From Anaerolineaceae bacterium (GTDB lineage: Bacteria; Chloroflexota; Anaerolineae; Anaerolineales; Anaerolineaceae): 64,000 nucleotides of DNA. The notes beneath the pieces were generated by a model. The model was not told the DNA's origin and searched no databases. It worked only from the letters and a program-made list of their open reading frames with translations. Position 1 is the stretch's first letter. Each line of letters opens with the position of its first letter. Shown here in pieces: positions 17,685 through 28,184 of this stretch. A program made the position numbers and the translations under genes. The stretch lies in assembly GCA_011620555.1 (NCBI GenBank), contig WOYY01000058.1, positions 52,413 through 116,412 on the forward strand. The letters are read 5' to 3'.

Positions 17685-20117
17685 ATGAAGAAACCCAAAA
17701 CGCTTTACCTCATTGTCCTGATTATGACCCTCGCCGCCTGTGCCCAGCCCGCCCTCCCGCAGGGCACGTCCCTGCCAGAGGGCACCGAGGATGTGCTGAC
17801 GACCATGGCGGAACCGACCGCCGTGCCCTCCCCCACGCCCACCCCAACGCCGCTCCAGCTGACGGATAAGGGAGATCAGGCGATCATCGCCGGTGATTAC
17901 ACCCGGGCGATCGAGATCTTCCAAAATGCGCTGGCCGGCAGCAGTGAGGACGCCGTGCGGGATAAAAGCAACCTTGGAATCGGCCAGGCCTACTATGAGC
18001 AGGAAAATTACGGTCCCGCCCTGGACCACCTGCGGCAGGCCGCCCTTTCCACCGACCCGGTGATCGCCGGCCGGGCCAATGTCCTGATGGCCCAGACCTA
18101 CACCAGCCTCCAGCGCTACGATGAAGCCTTCCAGGCTTATGCCGCCTACCTGGCCCTCCGGCCAGGGCTGCTGGACTCCTACATCCACGAACAGATGGGC
18201 GATCTCTATCTGACGGTGAATAACCCCTTGCAGGCGATTGCCTCCTATCAGGAAGCTTACCGGACGGATCCCAACGGGGGCGCCGATGCCCTGGCGATCA
18301 AGATCGCGGCAGCCTACCAGCAAAGCGGCGACCCGGATACGGCATTAACGCTTTATCAGGATATTTACAACACCAGCGCCAGTGACTACACGAAGGCAGA
18401 GATGGACCTGCGGATCGGGCAGATCTACTACGAGCGCGGAAACTACGACCAGGCCTACGCCTATTTCCAGGATGCTGTCAACAACTACCCCCTGGCCTAT
18501 GACGCCTATTCCGCCTTGGTCACGCTGGTCAACGACGACGTCCCCGTGGACGAATTCCAGCGCGGCTACATCAACTACAAGGTCGGAAACTACGCCCTGG
18601 CGGTCGAAGCCTTTGACCGCTTTTTAACGACTGCCTCGGAAGAAGCCATCGGCGCAGCCCTCTATTACAAAGGCCTGGCCATCCGGGATTTGCATGTTTC
18701 CACCGGCGACGGCCAATATGATGAGGCGATCCAGGTCTGGCGGGACCTGGCCAACAACCATGCGGCGAGCGCTTATGCCATTGATGCCTGGGAAGATATT
18801 GAATATACCCAGTGGGCCTACATGGATCAACCGCTGGAAGCAGCGGCGACTTCTCTGGATTACGTCTCCCGCTACCCCGCAGCGGCGGAATCGGCGGACT
18901 TCCTCTTCCTGGCTGGCCGCTCTTATGAGCGGGCAGGTGAATTAGCTCTCGCTTCCACCACCTGGCAGCGGATCGCCAATGAATTCCCCAATTCGGAGTA
19001 TTCCTTCCTGGCCAATTACTTCGCCGGCATCATCACCGTCCGCCTGGGCGATTGGGCCGCCGCCCAAACGCTTTTCTCCCGGGCGCTCGTGCTCACCAGC
19101 GAACCCTCTGAGATCGCCGCGGCTTATCTCTGGATCGGCAAATGCCAGGAAGCGCAGGGCGATATCAGCGCCGCGCTGGATAGCTGGAAGCTGGCCCAGA
19201 CTGCCGACCCCTTCGGCTATTACAGCATCCGGGCGGAAGATCTGCTGATCGGGCAGGAAGCCTTCACGCCGCCGGTCTCCTATGACCTCGACCCCGACCT
19301 GACCCCTTACCAGCCGGAAGCCGAGGAGTGGGTGCGCACCACCTTCGGGCTGCCCGCCGACACAAACCTGGAAAGCCCCGGCTTGCTCGCCAACGACGCC
19401 CGTTTCCAGCGCGGCCTGGAACTTTGGGCTTTGGGACTTTATCCCGAAGCCAAAGCCGAATTTGAATCCATCCGTCTGGAAGTGGCGGAAGACCCCGCCC
19501 AGACTTTCCGCCTGATCCCCGCCCTGGTGGATATCGGCCTCTACCGGTCCGCCCTGGTGGCCGCCAACAGCCTGCTCAAACTTGCCGGGTTGGAAAACGC
19601 CTCCGCGCTTGGGGCGCCCGAATTCTTCACCCGGGTCCGCTTCGGCGCCTACTATCTGGATTGGGTGCTGCCCGTCACGGCGGATAAGGATTTTGATCCC
19701 CTGCTCCTGCTTTCAATCATGCGCCAGGAAAGCCACTACGAAGGGTTCATCCAATCTTCCGCCAGCGCCCGCGGGCTGATGCAGATCATCCCCGCCACCG
19801 GGGATGAGTTGGCCGCCGAGTTGAACTGGCCGGAAAACTACACCACCGCCGATCTCTACCGGCCCTATGTCAGCATCGTTTTCGGCGCCACCTACCTGGC
19901 CCGCCAGCGCAATTACTTTGAAGGCGATCTCTATAACATGCTCGCGGCCTATAACGGCGGCCCGGGCAACACCCTGGTCTGGCAGGAACTCGCCGGCCCG
20001 GACCGGGACCTGTTCCTGGAGACCATCCGCATCCAGGAGACCCGTAATTACATCCGTCTGATCACCGAGAATTACTATGTTTATCGCTGGCTCTATGGCA
20101 CGCTGGCGGAGCGCTAA
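17685..20117 (+). CDS. TPR-containing lytic transglycosylase lipoprotein
   Basis: An 810-residue exported lipoprotein: MKKPKTLYLIVL signal peptide, lipobox LAAC (Cys19), Thr/Pro-rich linker at about 40-58, then a long superhelix of tetratricopeptide-like repeats from about 60 to 620 (A-x-x-Y-x-x-A and GNYDQAYAYF patterns). The C-terminal domain is a Slt70-type lysozyme-like fold with the catalytic glutamate E682 in IMRQESHYEG, followed by SSASARGLMQIIP and AAYNGGPGNT. Such enzymes cleave the glycan strand of peptidoglycan, leaving anhydro-muramic ends. I start at ATG 17685, the only start that puts the signal peptide at the N-terminus; it has no Shine-Dalgarno site and lies at the predicted transcription start. 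It is monocistronic with a terminator at 20144. Confidence 0.92.
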   Translation: MKKPKTLYLIVLIMTLAACAQPALPQGTSLPEGTEDVLTTMAEPTAVPSPTPTPTPLQLTDKGDQAIIAGDYTRAIEIFQNALAGSSEDAVRDKSNLGIGQAYYEQENYGPALDHLRQAALSTDPVIAGRANVLMAQTYTSLQRYDEAFQAYAAYLALRPGLLDSYIHEQMGDLYLTVNNPLQAIASYQEAYRTDPNGGADALAIKIAAAYQQSGDPDTALTLYQDIYNTSASDYTKAEMDLRIGQIYYERGNYDQAYAYFQDAVNNYPLAYDAYSALVTLVNDDVPVDEFQRGYINYKVGNYALAVEAFDRFLTTASEEAIGAALYYKGLAIRDLHVSTGDGQYDEAIQVWRDLANNHAASAYAIDAWEDIEYTQWAYMDQPLEAAATSLDYVSRYPAAAESADFLFLAGRSYERAGELALASTTWQRIANEFPNSEYSFLANYFAGIITVRLGDWAAAQTLFSRALVLTSEPSEIAAAYLWIGKCQEAQGDISAALDSWKLAQTADPFGYYSIRAEDLLIGQEAFTPPVSYDLDPDLTPYQPEAEEWVRTTFGLPADTNLESPGLLANDARFQRGLELWALGLYPEAKAEFESIRLEVAEDPAQTFRLIPALVDIGLYRSALVAANSLLKLAGLENASALGAPEFFTRVRFGAYYLDWVLPVTADKDFDPLLLLSIMRQESHYEGFIQSSASARGLMQIIPATGDELAAELNWPENYTTADLYRPYVSIVFGATYLARQRNYFEGDLYNMLAAYNGGPGNTLVWQELAGPDRDLFLETIRIQETRNYIRLITENYYVYRWLYGTLAER

Positions 20118-20143
20118 ATCGCCATCTTCAGAGTTAAACAAAC

Positions 20144-20170
20144 AAGGGCTGTTGGATCGCAACAGCCCTT
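20144..20170. terminator. Bidirectional hairpin terminator between slt-like gene and pdhC
   Basis: AAGGGCTGTT (20144-20153) and AACAGCCCTT (20161-20170) form a 10-bp perfect stem with a 7-base loop between two convergent genes. Flanks are moderately T-rich on both strands (ATTTAATTTT on plus; GTTTGTTT on minus), so it may serve both transcripts. Confidence 0.7.
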
Positions 20171-20189
20171 ATGATTTAATTTTCTCAGT

Positions 20190-21491
20190 TTACAGCATCA
20201 AGCGCATCGGCTCTTCCAGATAACCGGCAAGCACCCGCATGAACTCGGCGGCTTCCGCGCCATCGGTCACCCGGTGGTCCGCGGAGATCGTCGCTTTCAT
20301 CTGCGAACCCACTGCCAAAGCCCCATCCACCACCATCGGCACATCCTGCACCGCGCTCACGGCCAAAATCGCGGCCTCGGGCGGGTTGATGATCGCCGAG
20401 AAACTCTCGATGCCATACATCCCCAGATTGCTGATCGAGAAAGTGGAGCCTTCAATGTCCTCCGGCCGCACTTTGCCCTCCCGCGCCCGGCCCACCATCT
20501 CCCGGACCTCCCGGGCGATCAAGCGGATCGGCTTCTGGTCGGCATCCCTGCTGACCACGGTCAGCAGGCCGCCCTCCACGGCCACAGCCACGCCGATATT
20601 GACGTGCCCGTGGCGGATGATGTGCTTCTCATCCTGCAACGAGGCGTTCAGATTGGGGTACTGCCGCAGGGCCAGCGCCACCGCCTTGACCACAAAATCA
20701 TTGACCGAGAGCTTGTCCGATTCCGGCAGCAAGGCGTTCAGTTCCTTGCGGAGCTGCATCAGCGCGCCGGTCCGGTAGGATCGGGTCAGGAAGAAATGCG
20801 GGAAGTTCTGGTTGGAATCCTGCATTCGCCGGCTGATCGCCTGGCGCAGACGGCTCAGGTCAACCACCTCGTCCTCCGGCACCTCGCCAAGGTTGAAGCT
20901 CGAGAGGGGCTGGGGGCTGCCACCGCCCTTTTGGGCGGCCTCGCCCTGGCCGGCCGGCTTTTGCGAAGCCAGATAGGCCTCGATATCCACCTTCACCACC
21001 CGCCCCTGCGGGCCGCTGCCCTCAACATTGGCGAGTTGGATATGATGCTCTTCGGCCATCTTGCGAGCCAGCGGAGAGGAACGAACGCCGCCCGCCGGCG
21101 TTTCACCGCTTTCCTGCTCGGGTTCCGGTGATTTCTCCGCAGGTTTAGGTTCCTCGGCTTTCGCCGCAGATTCGGGCTTTGCAGGTTTCTTGCTGGGTTT
21201 GCCGCCAGCCTGCTCCACCAGGGCGTCAATCTCTTCATCCGAGGGTTCTTCACCCTCAGCGGTGATCACGGCGATCGGCGTATTGACCGGCAGGTCCGCA
21301 TCTTCGGCCGCCAGATGGCGGAACATGATGCCATCAAGGCTCGATTCAACCTCAACCGTGGCCTTATCCGTCTCAATTTCTGCAATCACATCGCCTTTGG
21401 CAACTTTGTCCCCCTCCGCTTTGACCCAGCGCACCAGGGTGCCTTCGGCCATATCAAATCCCAATTTGGGCATCGTAACAAGCTCAGCCAT
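20190..21491 (-). CDS. pdhC: Pyruvate dehydrogenase E2, dihydrolipoamide acetyltransferase
   Basis: E2 core of the 2-oxoacid dehydrogenase complex; it carries the lipoyl arm and forms acetyl-CoA. Of 433 residues, 1-80 are one lipoyl domain (attachment Lys43 in ETDKATVE). An Ala/Pro/Glu/Lys linker follows to about 130, then the E1/E3-binding domain (SSPLARKMAEEH, GSGPQGRVVK), and the acyltransferase domain from about 205 with the catalytic DHRVTDG near 405. A perfect AAGGAGGT precedes the ATG, which overlaps pdhB by 8 bases. Branched-chain or acetoin-specific E2 proteins are close relatives, so substrate is inferred from the whole operon. No E3 (lpd) gene is next to it. Confidence 0.93.
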   Translation of the reverse strand: MAELVTMPKLGFDMAEGTLVRWVKAEGDKVAKGDVIAEIETDKATVEVESSLDGIMFRHLAAEDADLPVNTPIAVITAEGEEPSDEEIDALVEQAGGKPSKKPAKPESAAKAEEPKPAEKSPEPEQESGETPAGGVRSSPLARKMAEEHHIQLANVEGSGPQGRVVKVDIEAYLASQKPAGQGEAAQKGGGSPQPLSSFNLGEVPEDEVVDLSRLRQAISRRMQDSNQNFPHFFLTRSYRTGALMQLRKELNALLPESDKLSVNDFVVKAVALALRQYPNLNASLQDEKHIIRHGHVNIGVAVAVEGGLLTVVSRDADQKPIRLIAREVREMVGRAREGKVRPEDIEGSTFSISNLGMYGIESFSAIINPPEAAILAVSAVQDVPMVVDGALAVGSQMKATISADHRVTDGAEAAEFMRVLAGYLEEPMRLML

Positions 21492-22464
21492 TTAAAACCT
21501 CCTTGGCGGCATGATAAATATCTTCCGTTTGGGGCAGCGCGAGTTGTTCCAGCTCCGCGTTATAGGGCAACGGCACTTCGGCCTGCGCCACCCGCTTGAC
21601 CGGAGCATCCACATAGTCAAAAGCCAGCTCGTAGATCCGGGCGCTGACTTCCGCCCCAACCCCGTAGGATCGCCAGCCTTCTTCAACGATCACAGCCCGG
21701 TTGGTGCGTTTGAATGAGGCGATGACCGGGTCCATATCCAGCGGCCGCAGGGACCGCAGATCCACCACTTCGGCGTTGATCCCGTCCTCGGCCAGCATGT
21801 CCGCGGCCTTGAGCGCGGCGGGCACCATCTTGGAATAGGCCACAATCGTCACATCATCCCCTTCCCGCTGGACTTTGGACTTACCCAGCGGTTCGAGGTA
21901 ATCCTCATCATCCGGCACTTCGCCCTTCATCTGGTAAAGCGTCGCATTTTCAATGAAGAGAACCGGGTCCTCACTGCGGATGGCGCTCTTCAGCAAGCCC
22001 TTGGCATCCGCCGGCGTGCCGGGGGACACCACCTTCAACCCGGGGAAATGGGCGAAGATCACATCGGGCGATTGCGAGTGCGTAGCGCCCAGCTGCCGTC
22101 CGCCGCCGCTGACCGCCCGGATGACCAATGGCAGGGTGAATTGACCGCCAAACATATAATGCAGCTTGGCCGCCTCGTTGACGATGTGGTCCATCGCCAC
22201 AAAGGCGAAGTTGATCGTCATCAATTCCGCAACCGGCCGCAGACCTGTCATGGCCGCGCCGATCGCGCTGCCCACGATGGCAGCTTCTGCGATCGGTGTA
22301 TCACGGACGCGCTTCTCGCCGAAATGGTCATAAAAGCCTTTGGTGACCGCATAGGTCCCGCCCCAAACGCCCACTTCTTCACCCTGGATGAAAACCCGTT
22401 CGTCGCGCTCCATCTCTTCCCAGAGCGCCTTCGAAATCGCTTCACGCATTGTCATTCTGGTCAT
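21484..22464 (-). CDS. pdhB: Pyruvate dehydrogenase E1 component, beta subunit
   Basis: Beta half of the thiamine-diphosphate E1 heterotetramer. The 326-residue protein starts MTRMTMREAISKALWEEM and contains GEEVGVWGGTYAVTKG, the DTPIAEAAIVGSAIGAA block and a GGRQLGATHSQSPD loop, all typical of E1-beta. ATG 22464 is selected because GAGGAA lies 7 bases upstream and the conserved region begins there; a longer open frame upstream overlaps pdhA in another frame and lacks homology-like content. It follows pdhA by one base and overlaps pdhC. Confidence 0.94.
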   Translation of the reverse strand: MTRMTMREAISKALWEEMERDERVFIQGEEVGVWGGTYAVTKGFYDHFGEKRVRDTPIAEAAIVGSAIGAAMTGLRPVAELMTINFAFVAMDHIVNEAAKLHYMFGGQFTLPLVIRAVSGGGRQLGATHSQSPDVIFAHFPGLKVVSPGTPADAKGLLKSAIRSEDPVLFIENATLYQMKGEVPDDEDYLEPLGKSKVQREGDDVTIVAYSKMVPAALKAADMLAEDGINAEVVDLRSLRPLDMDPVIASFKRTNRAVIVEEGWRSYGVGAEVSARIYELAFDYVDAPVKRVAQAEVPLPYNAELEQLALPQTEDIYHAAKEVLNG

Positions 22465-22465
22465 C

Positions 22466-23479
22466 TTACTGTTCCTCACTTTCATGTTCCAAAGCGTAGC
22501 CGCGATATTCAACCGGGGTCGGCTCAACATAAATGTTCTCAAAAAGCGTTGATTTGTCCGGGTTCGGACTGGCCTCAGCGAATTTTTCAGCCTCATCCAC
22601 GATCTGCAGAGCCTCATCGTCCAATTCGTCCAGCCCTTTGGCTGTGGCAATCTTGTTCTCAATCAAATACTTGCGATAGATCCCAATGGGGTCCTCTTCT
22701 TCCCACTTCTTTACTTCTGCCTTATCCCGGTAGCGTTCCGGGTCGCCCATCGAGTGGCCCCGATAGCGATAGGTCATAATTTCAAGTAAATAGGGACCGC
22801 CTTCCTTGCGGATCTTTTCCAGAACCCGCGCGACTTCTTGGCGGACCGCCATCACATCCATGCCTTCGATCCGCTCATTCGCCATCCCATAGCCTTCGGC
22901 TTTTTGCCGGATCTCGGAGACCGCCGAAGCCCGATCCACGGTCGTACCCATCCCATACTGGTTGTTCTCACACACCCAAAGCACGGGCAGATTCCACACC
23001 TTGCTCAGGTTCAGCCCCTCATGGAAAAAGCCGATATTGGTGGAGCCATCGCCAAACATGCAAATCGTCACCGCATCGTCATTGCCCTGATAGACATCAC
23101 CGAGCGCCAGCCCGGCAGCCAGAGGAATGTGCGCGCCTACGATGGCATGCCCGCCCCAGAAATTTAGTTCGGTGTCAGCCATGTGCATCGACCCGCCCCG
23201 CCCCTTCGAGCAGCCATCCACCTTGCCCAACAGTTCCGCCATCACCGCCTTGGGATCAATCCCCGCGCTGATCGCCCAGCCGTGATCACGGTAAGCCGTG
23301 ATCAGCCGGTCTTGCGGCTGCCGGACGGAAGAAATCCCCGCGCTGATGGCTTCCTGCCCGATATATAAATGTAAGAAACCGCCAATCTTGCCCAGCTGAT
23401 AAAGCTCAGCAGCGCGTTCTTCCAGGCGGCGAATGATGACCATTTCTTTATACAGGTCAAGTGATTCCTTTTTTTCCAT
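22466..23479 (-). CDS. pdhA: Pyruvate dehydrogenase E1 component, alpha subunit
   Basis: Alpha half of E1, binding thiamine diphosphate and decarboxylating pyruvate. The ThDP motif is GDGSTNIGFFHEGLN ending in the NNQYGMGT stretch (about residues 158-194). The substrate-side GGSMHM is near 103, and the phosphorylation-loop-like YRYRGHSMGDPERYR is near 255. Of three possible starts, ATG 23479 (337 residues) begins the conserved KKESLDLYKEM helix and has AAGGG upstream; ATG 23497 and TTG 23515 lie further upstream without a ribosome site. First gene of the pdhABC run. Acetoin dehydrogenase is the main alternative function. Confidence 0.92.
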   Translation of the reverse strand: MEKKESLDLYKEMVIIRRLEERAAELYQLGKIGGFLHLYIGQEAISAGISSVRQPQDRLITAYRDHGWAISAGIDPKAVMAELLGKVDGCSKGRGGSMHMADTELNFWGGHAIVGAHIPLAAGLALGDVYQGNDDAVTICMFGDGSTNIGFFHEGLNLSKVWNLPVLWVCENNQYGMGTTVDRASAVSEIRQKAEGYGMANERIEGMDVMAVRQEVARVLEKIRKEGGPYLLEIMTYRYRGHSMGDPERYRDKAEVKKWEEEDPIGIYRKYLIENKIATAKGLDELDDEALQIVDEAEKFAEASPNPDKSTLFENIYVEPTPVEYRGYALEHESEEQ

Positions 23480-23549
23480 TCGCAAATTTCCCTTCATGGA
23501 TCTATTTTTTTTCAAATTATTAGCATAGACATTATTTTATTTTATGTTC

Positions 23550-23571
23550 GACTAATTATACCATTTTAGTC
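23550..23571 (-). promoter_or_regulatory. Promoter of pdhABC with overlapping inverted repeat
   Basis: On the minus strand TATAAT (complement of 23555-23560) is preceded by TGG, an extended -10; no good -35 is seen. GACTAA (23550-23555) and TTAGTC (23566-23571) are inverted arms 10 bases apart that straddle this -10, a layout suited to a repressor. The regulator is unknown. Confidence 0.45.
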
Positions 23572-23628
23572 TAGTTTTAATTCATAGATTTTTATTAAAC
23601 CTACCCCTTTTTCCATTGCCCTGCAACC

Positions 23629-23662
23629 TTAAAGTAAAGGGGCCGCTCAATCGAGCAGCCCC
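23629..23662 (-). terminator. Terminator after ppdK
   Basis: GGGGCCGCTC (23639-23648) and GAGCAGCCCC (23653-23662) form a 10-bp stem with one C-A mismatch and a 4-base loop. On the minus strand it is followed by TTTACTTT. It lies 29 bases past the ppdK stop. Confidence 0.75.
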
Positions 23663-23690
23663 TAAAATGGGTAACAGAAAACGGTCGAAA

Positions 23691-26534
<2,844 letters not shown>

Positions 26535-26601
26535 GCTTCCTCCTAAATAATGAATCGTCACCTTAAAACGCATCGAGCGTAATTTTACCTTCAAACACAT
26601 A

Positions 26602-26610
26602 ATTCTACCA
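26602..26610 (-). promoter_or_regulatory. Extended -10 promoter for ppdK
   Basis: On the minus strand TGGTAGAAT (complement of 26602-26610) matches TGn-TATAAT with one change; no -35 is evident. It would start transcription near 26595, about 60 bases before the ppdK ATG. The pdhA promoter has the closely similar TGGTATAAT. Confidence 0.4.
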
Positions 26611-26651
26611 TAGAGGTGGGGATTCCCTGAAATGACTGCCCAGCAATATCA

Positions 26652-26683
26652 AGAAAAAGGCGGCTCAAGTTAAATGAGCCGCC
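26652..26683 (-). terminator. Terminator after the 26.7-27.8 kb hydrolase
   Basis: GGCGGCTCA (26659-26667) pairs perfectly with TGAGCCGCC (26675-26683). On the minus strand it is followed by TTTTTCTT. It lies 64 bases past the hydrolase stop. Confidence 0.85.
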
Positions 26684-26746
26684 CCTGTTTCCAAGCCCGA
26701 ACCTTACCAGCCGCCTCCCACCGGAGAAGTTCGCTGGTGGATAGCG

Positions 26747-27808
26747 CTATTGCAGCACTGTGAGGAATGCCGCCATAAATTCCTGCGGTTTTTCCACATA
26801 AGGGGTATGCGCAGTATCCGCTATGACCACCTCGCGATATTCACCCCCCTGGGCCTGATATTGCTCCAGGATGTCTCGGGTCTGGCTGACCATCGGCTGG
26901 GGAGGGTAAATCTCCGCTCCGGGCCATCCGGGGATCAGCCCCAGCTCTCCCAGGGTGCCGATATCGAAGAACGAATGGTCAGAAACGATCTGGTCGGCTT
27001 CCCCGCGGATCCAAAGGATGGCTGGCTTGGGTGTGACCGCGATGAACCTTTCAACGCTATCCCCAACATATTTTGGCGAGAGTGCATTGATGGGGCCAAA
27101 CTTGCCGGGAGCGGCATTTGGCCAGTTGTCGGAGGGGACAAAATCTCCCGGATATTTTTCCGGACCGACCTTTTCGGTCAGAAGTGAAGAAAGGAGGTCT
27201 TCTTCCCGTTCAGGGATAAAGGGCGGTTTCCAGTAAAAGCTGTTCATCACCACCCGGGGCGAAGCTTGAGGGTTATCCGTTGAACGGTCGCCCTCGCCAA
27301 TCAGCTTTGCAAAATCAGCATTGACGATCCCGCCACCTGAACCCGCACAATCCTCATAGCAGGGTTGGCCGTCAACACCCTTGCAGCCCCCAAAGCCATA
27401 GGGCGATCCGGGATTGACCAAAGTGGCGCTCAAAATCTGCTCTGGGATGGCCGTTAATAGGCCCATCGCCAACGTCCCACCCATCGAGTGACCGATGATG
27501 TGCAGTTTCTCAACCTCCAAAACGTCCAGCAAAGCCACCAGGTCATCAATCCAGTCGCCCATGCCGCGGGTGGCATCAATCAATAGATCTTCTGTGTCGC
27601 CATAGCCGCGCAGGTCCGGTGCAATCGCCCGGAAACGTTCCGGCAGCATCAGCATTATCTCTTCCCAGTAAGTCGCAGAGGAAGCATTGCCATGCAGGAA
27701 AAGCACCGGAACGCCGTCCTCCGGCCCATGAAACAGTGCGTGCGTCTTAATCCGGGGCGTAGCCACCATTCGTGAGACGATTCCCGGTAAAGTTGGAACA
27801 GTTGACAT
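26747..27808 (-). CDS. Alpha/beta hydrolase
   Basis: A 353-residue alpha/beta-hydrolase-fold protein with no signal peptide. The oxyanion-hole region is VLFLHGNASS near residue 36, and the nucleophile elbow is GHSMGG near 110. The catalytic His is probably the one in DTAHTPYVEKP close to the C-terminus, and an acid candidate sits in RGEADQIVSD. A 70-residue cap insert (about 140-215) is rich in Gly and Cys (GGCKGVDGQPCYEDCAGSG). Substrate cannot be told from sequence. AAGGAG precedes ATG 27808. It is flanked by its own promoter and terminator, so it is monocistronic. Confidence 0.88.
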   Translation of the reverse strand: MSTVPTLPGIVSRMVATPRIKTHALFHGPEDGVPVLFLHGNASSATYWEEIMLMLPERFRAIAPDLRGYGDTEDLLIDATRGMGDWIDDLVALLDVLEVEKLHIIGHSMGGTLAMGLLTAIPEQILSATLVNPGSPYGFGGCKGVDGQPCYEDCAGSGGGIVNADFAKLIGEGDRSTDNPQASPRVVMNSFYWKPPFIPEREEDLLSSLLTEKVGPEKYPGDFVPSDNWPNAAPGKFGPINALSPKYVGDSVERFIAVTPKPAILWIRGEADQIVSDHSFFDIGTLGELGLIPGWPGAEIYPPQPMVSQTRDILEQYQAQGGEYREVVIADTAHTPYVEKPQEFMAAFLTVLQ

Positions 27809-28184
27809 ATTAAACTCCTTTTTAAATGGCGTATCTGTGGATCTGGATTTGTTTTTAAGGTTGGCTTTAAGTTAAGATTTAGACATAAACCCCTGCTTTT
27901 CTCATAATAGATCATCAACTCTCGTGACCTTTAACACCGTTAATTCATTATATCCAATCGCCTGGCTAAATTCAAAAAAAAAGATGGCCGAATTGGAAAT
28001 CAATCCCTGCTCAGGATGGCATTGAGCAAGCACGATAATATAATCAGAGTGAAAGGGTCAGCGGAACCCTGACCGGATCAATGACCCCTTCGAATCAACC
28101 CGCGTCCTCAAGGTTGGCCTGCGAGCAGAAGCGGCCGCCAGGCGGTGCCCCTTGGGGAACAATCAGATGGATAGGCAGAATACT
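27809..28184. other. Intergenic region between divergent hydrolase and lipoprotein genes
   Basis: About 376 bases without a supported gene. The half next to the hydrolase would be its 130-base 5' leader, AT-rich and without an obvious strong structure. The other half (28000-28184) is GC-richer and holds a TATAAT at 28039-28044 that could serve the plus-strand lipoprotein gene, but no -35 is found at proper spacing. I see no RNA gene or repeat here. Confidence 0.5.
27947..27975 (-). promoter_or_regulatory. Promoter for the alpha/beta hydrolase gene
   Basis: On the minus strand TTGAAT (complement of 27970-27975) and a perfect TATAAT (complement of 27947-27952) are 17 bases apart. The start of transcription would be near 27940, leaving a leader of about 130 bases. 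Confidence 0.6.

Noticed and set aside
22465..22662. Longer start for pdhB at 22662
   Set aside because: The added residues are pdhA in another frame; ATG 22464 has a proper ribosome site and the conserved N-terminus.
28016..28044. TATAAT at 28039 as promoter of the plus-strand lipoprotein gene
   Set aside because: No -35 hexamer at proper spacing; the nearest TTGAGC is only 11 bases away. Mentioned only as a possible -10.
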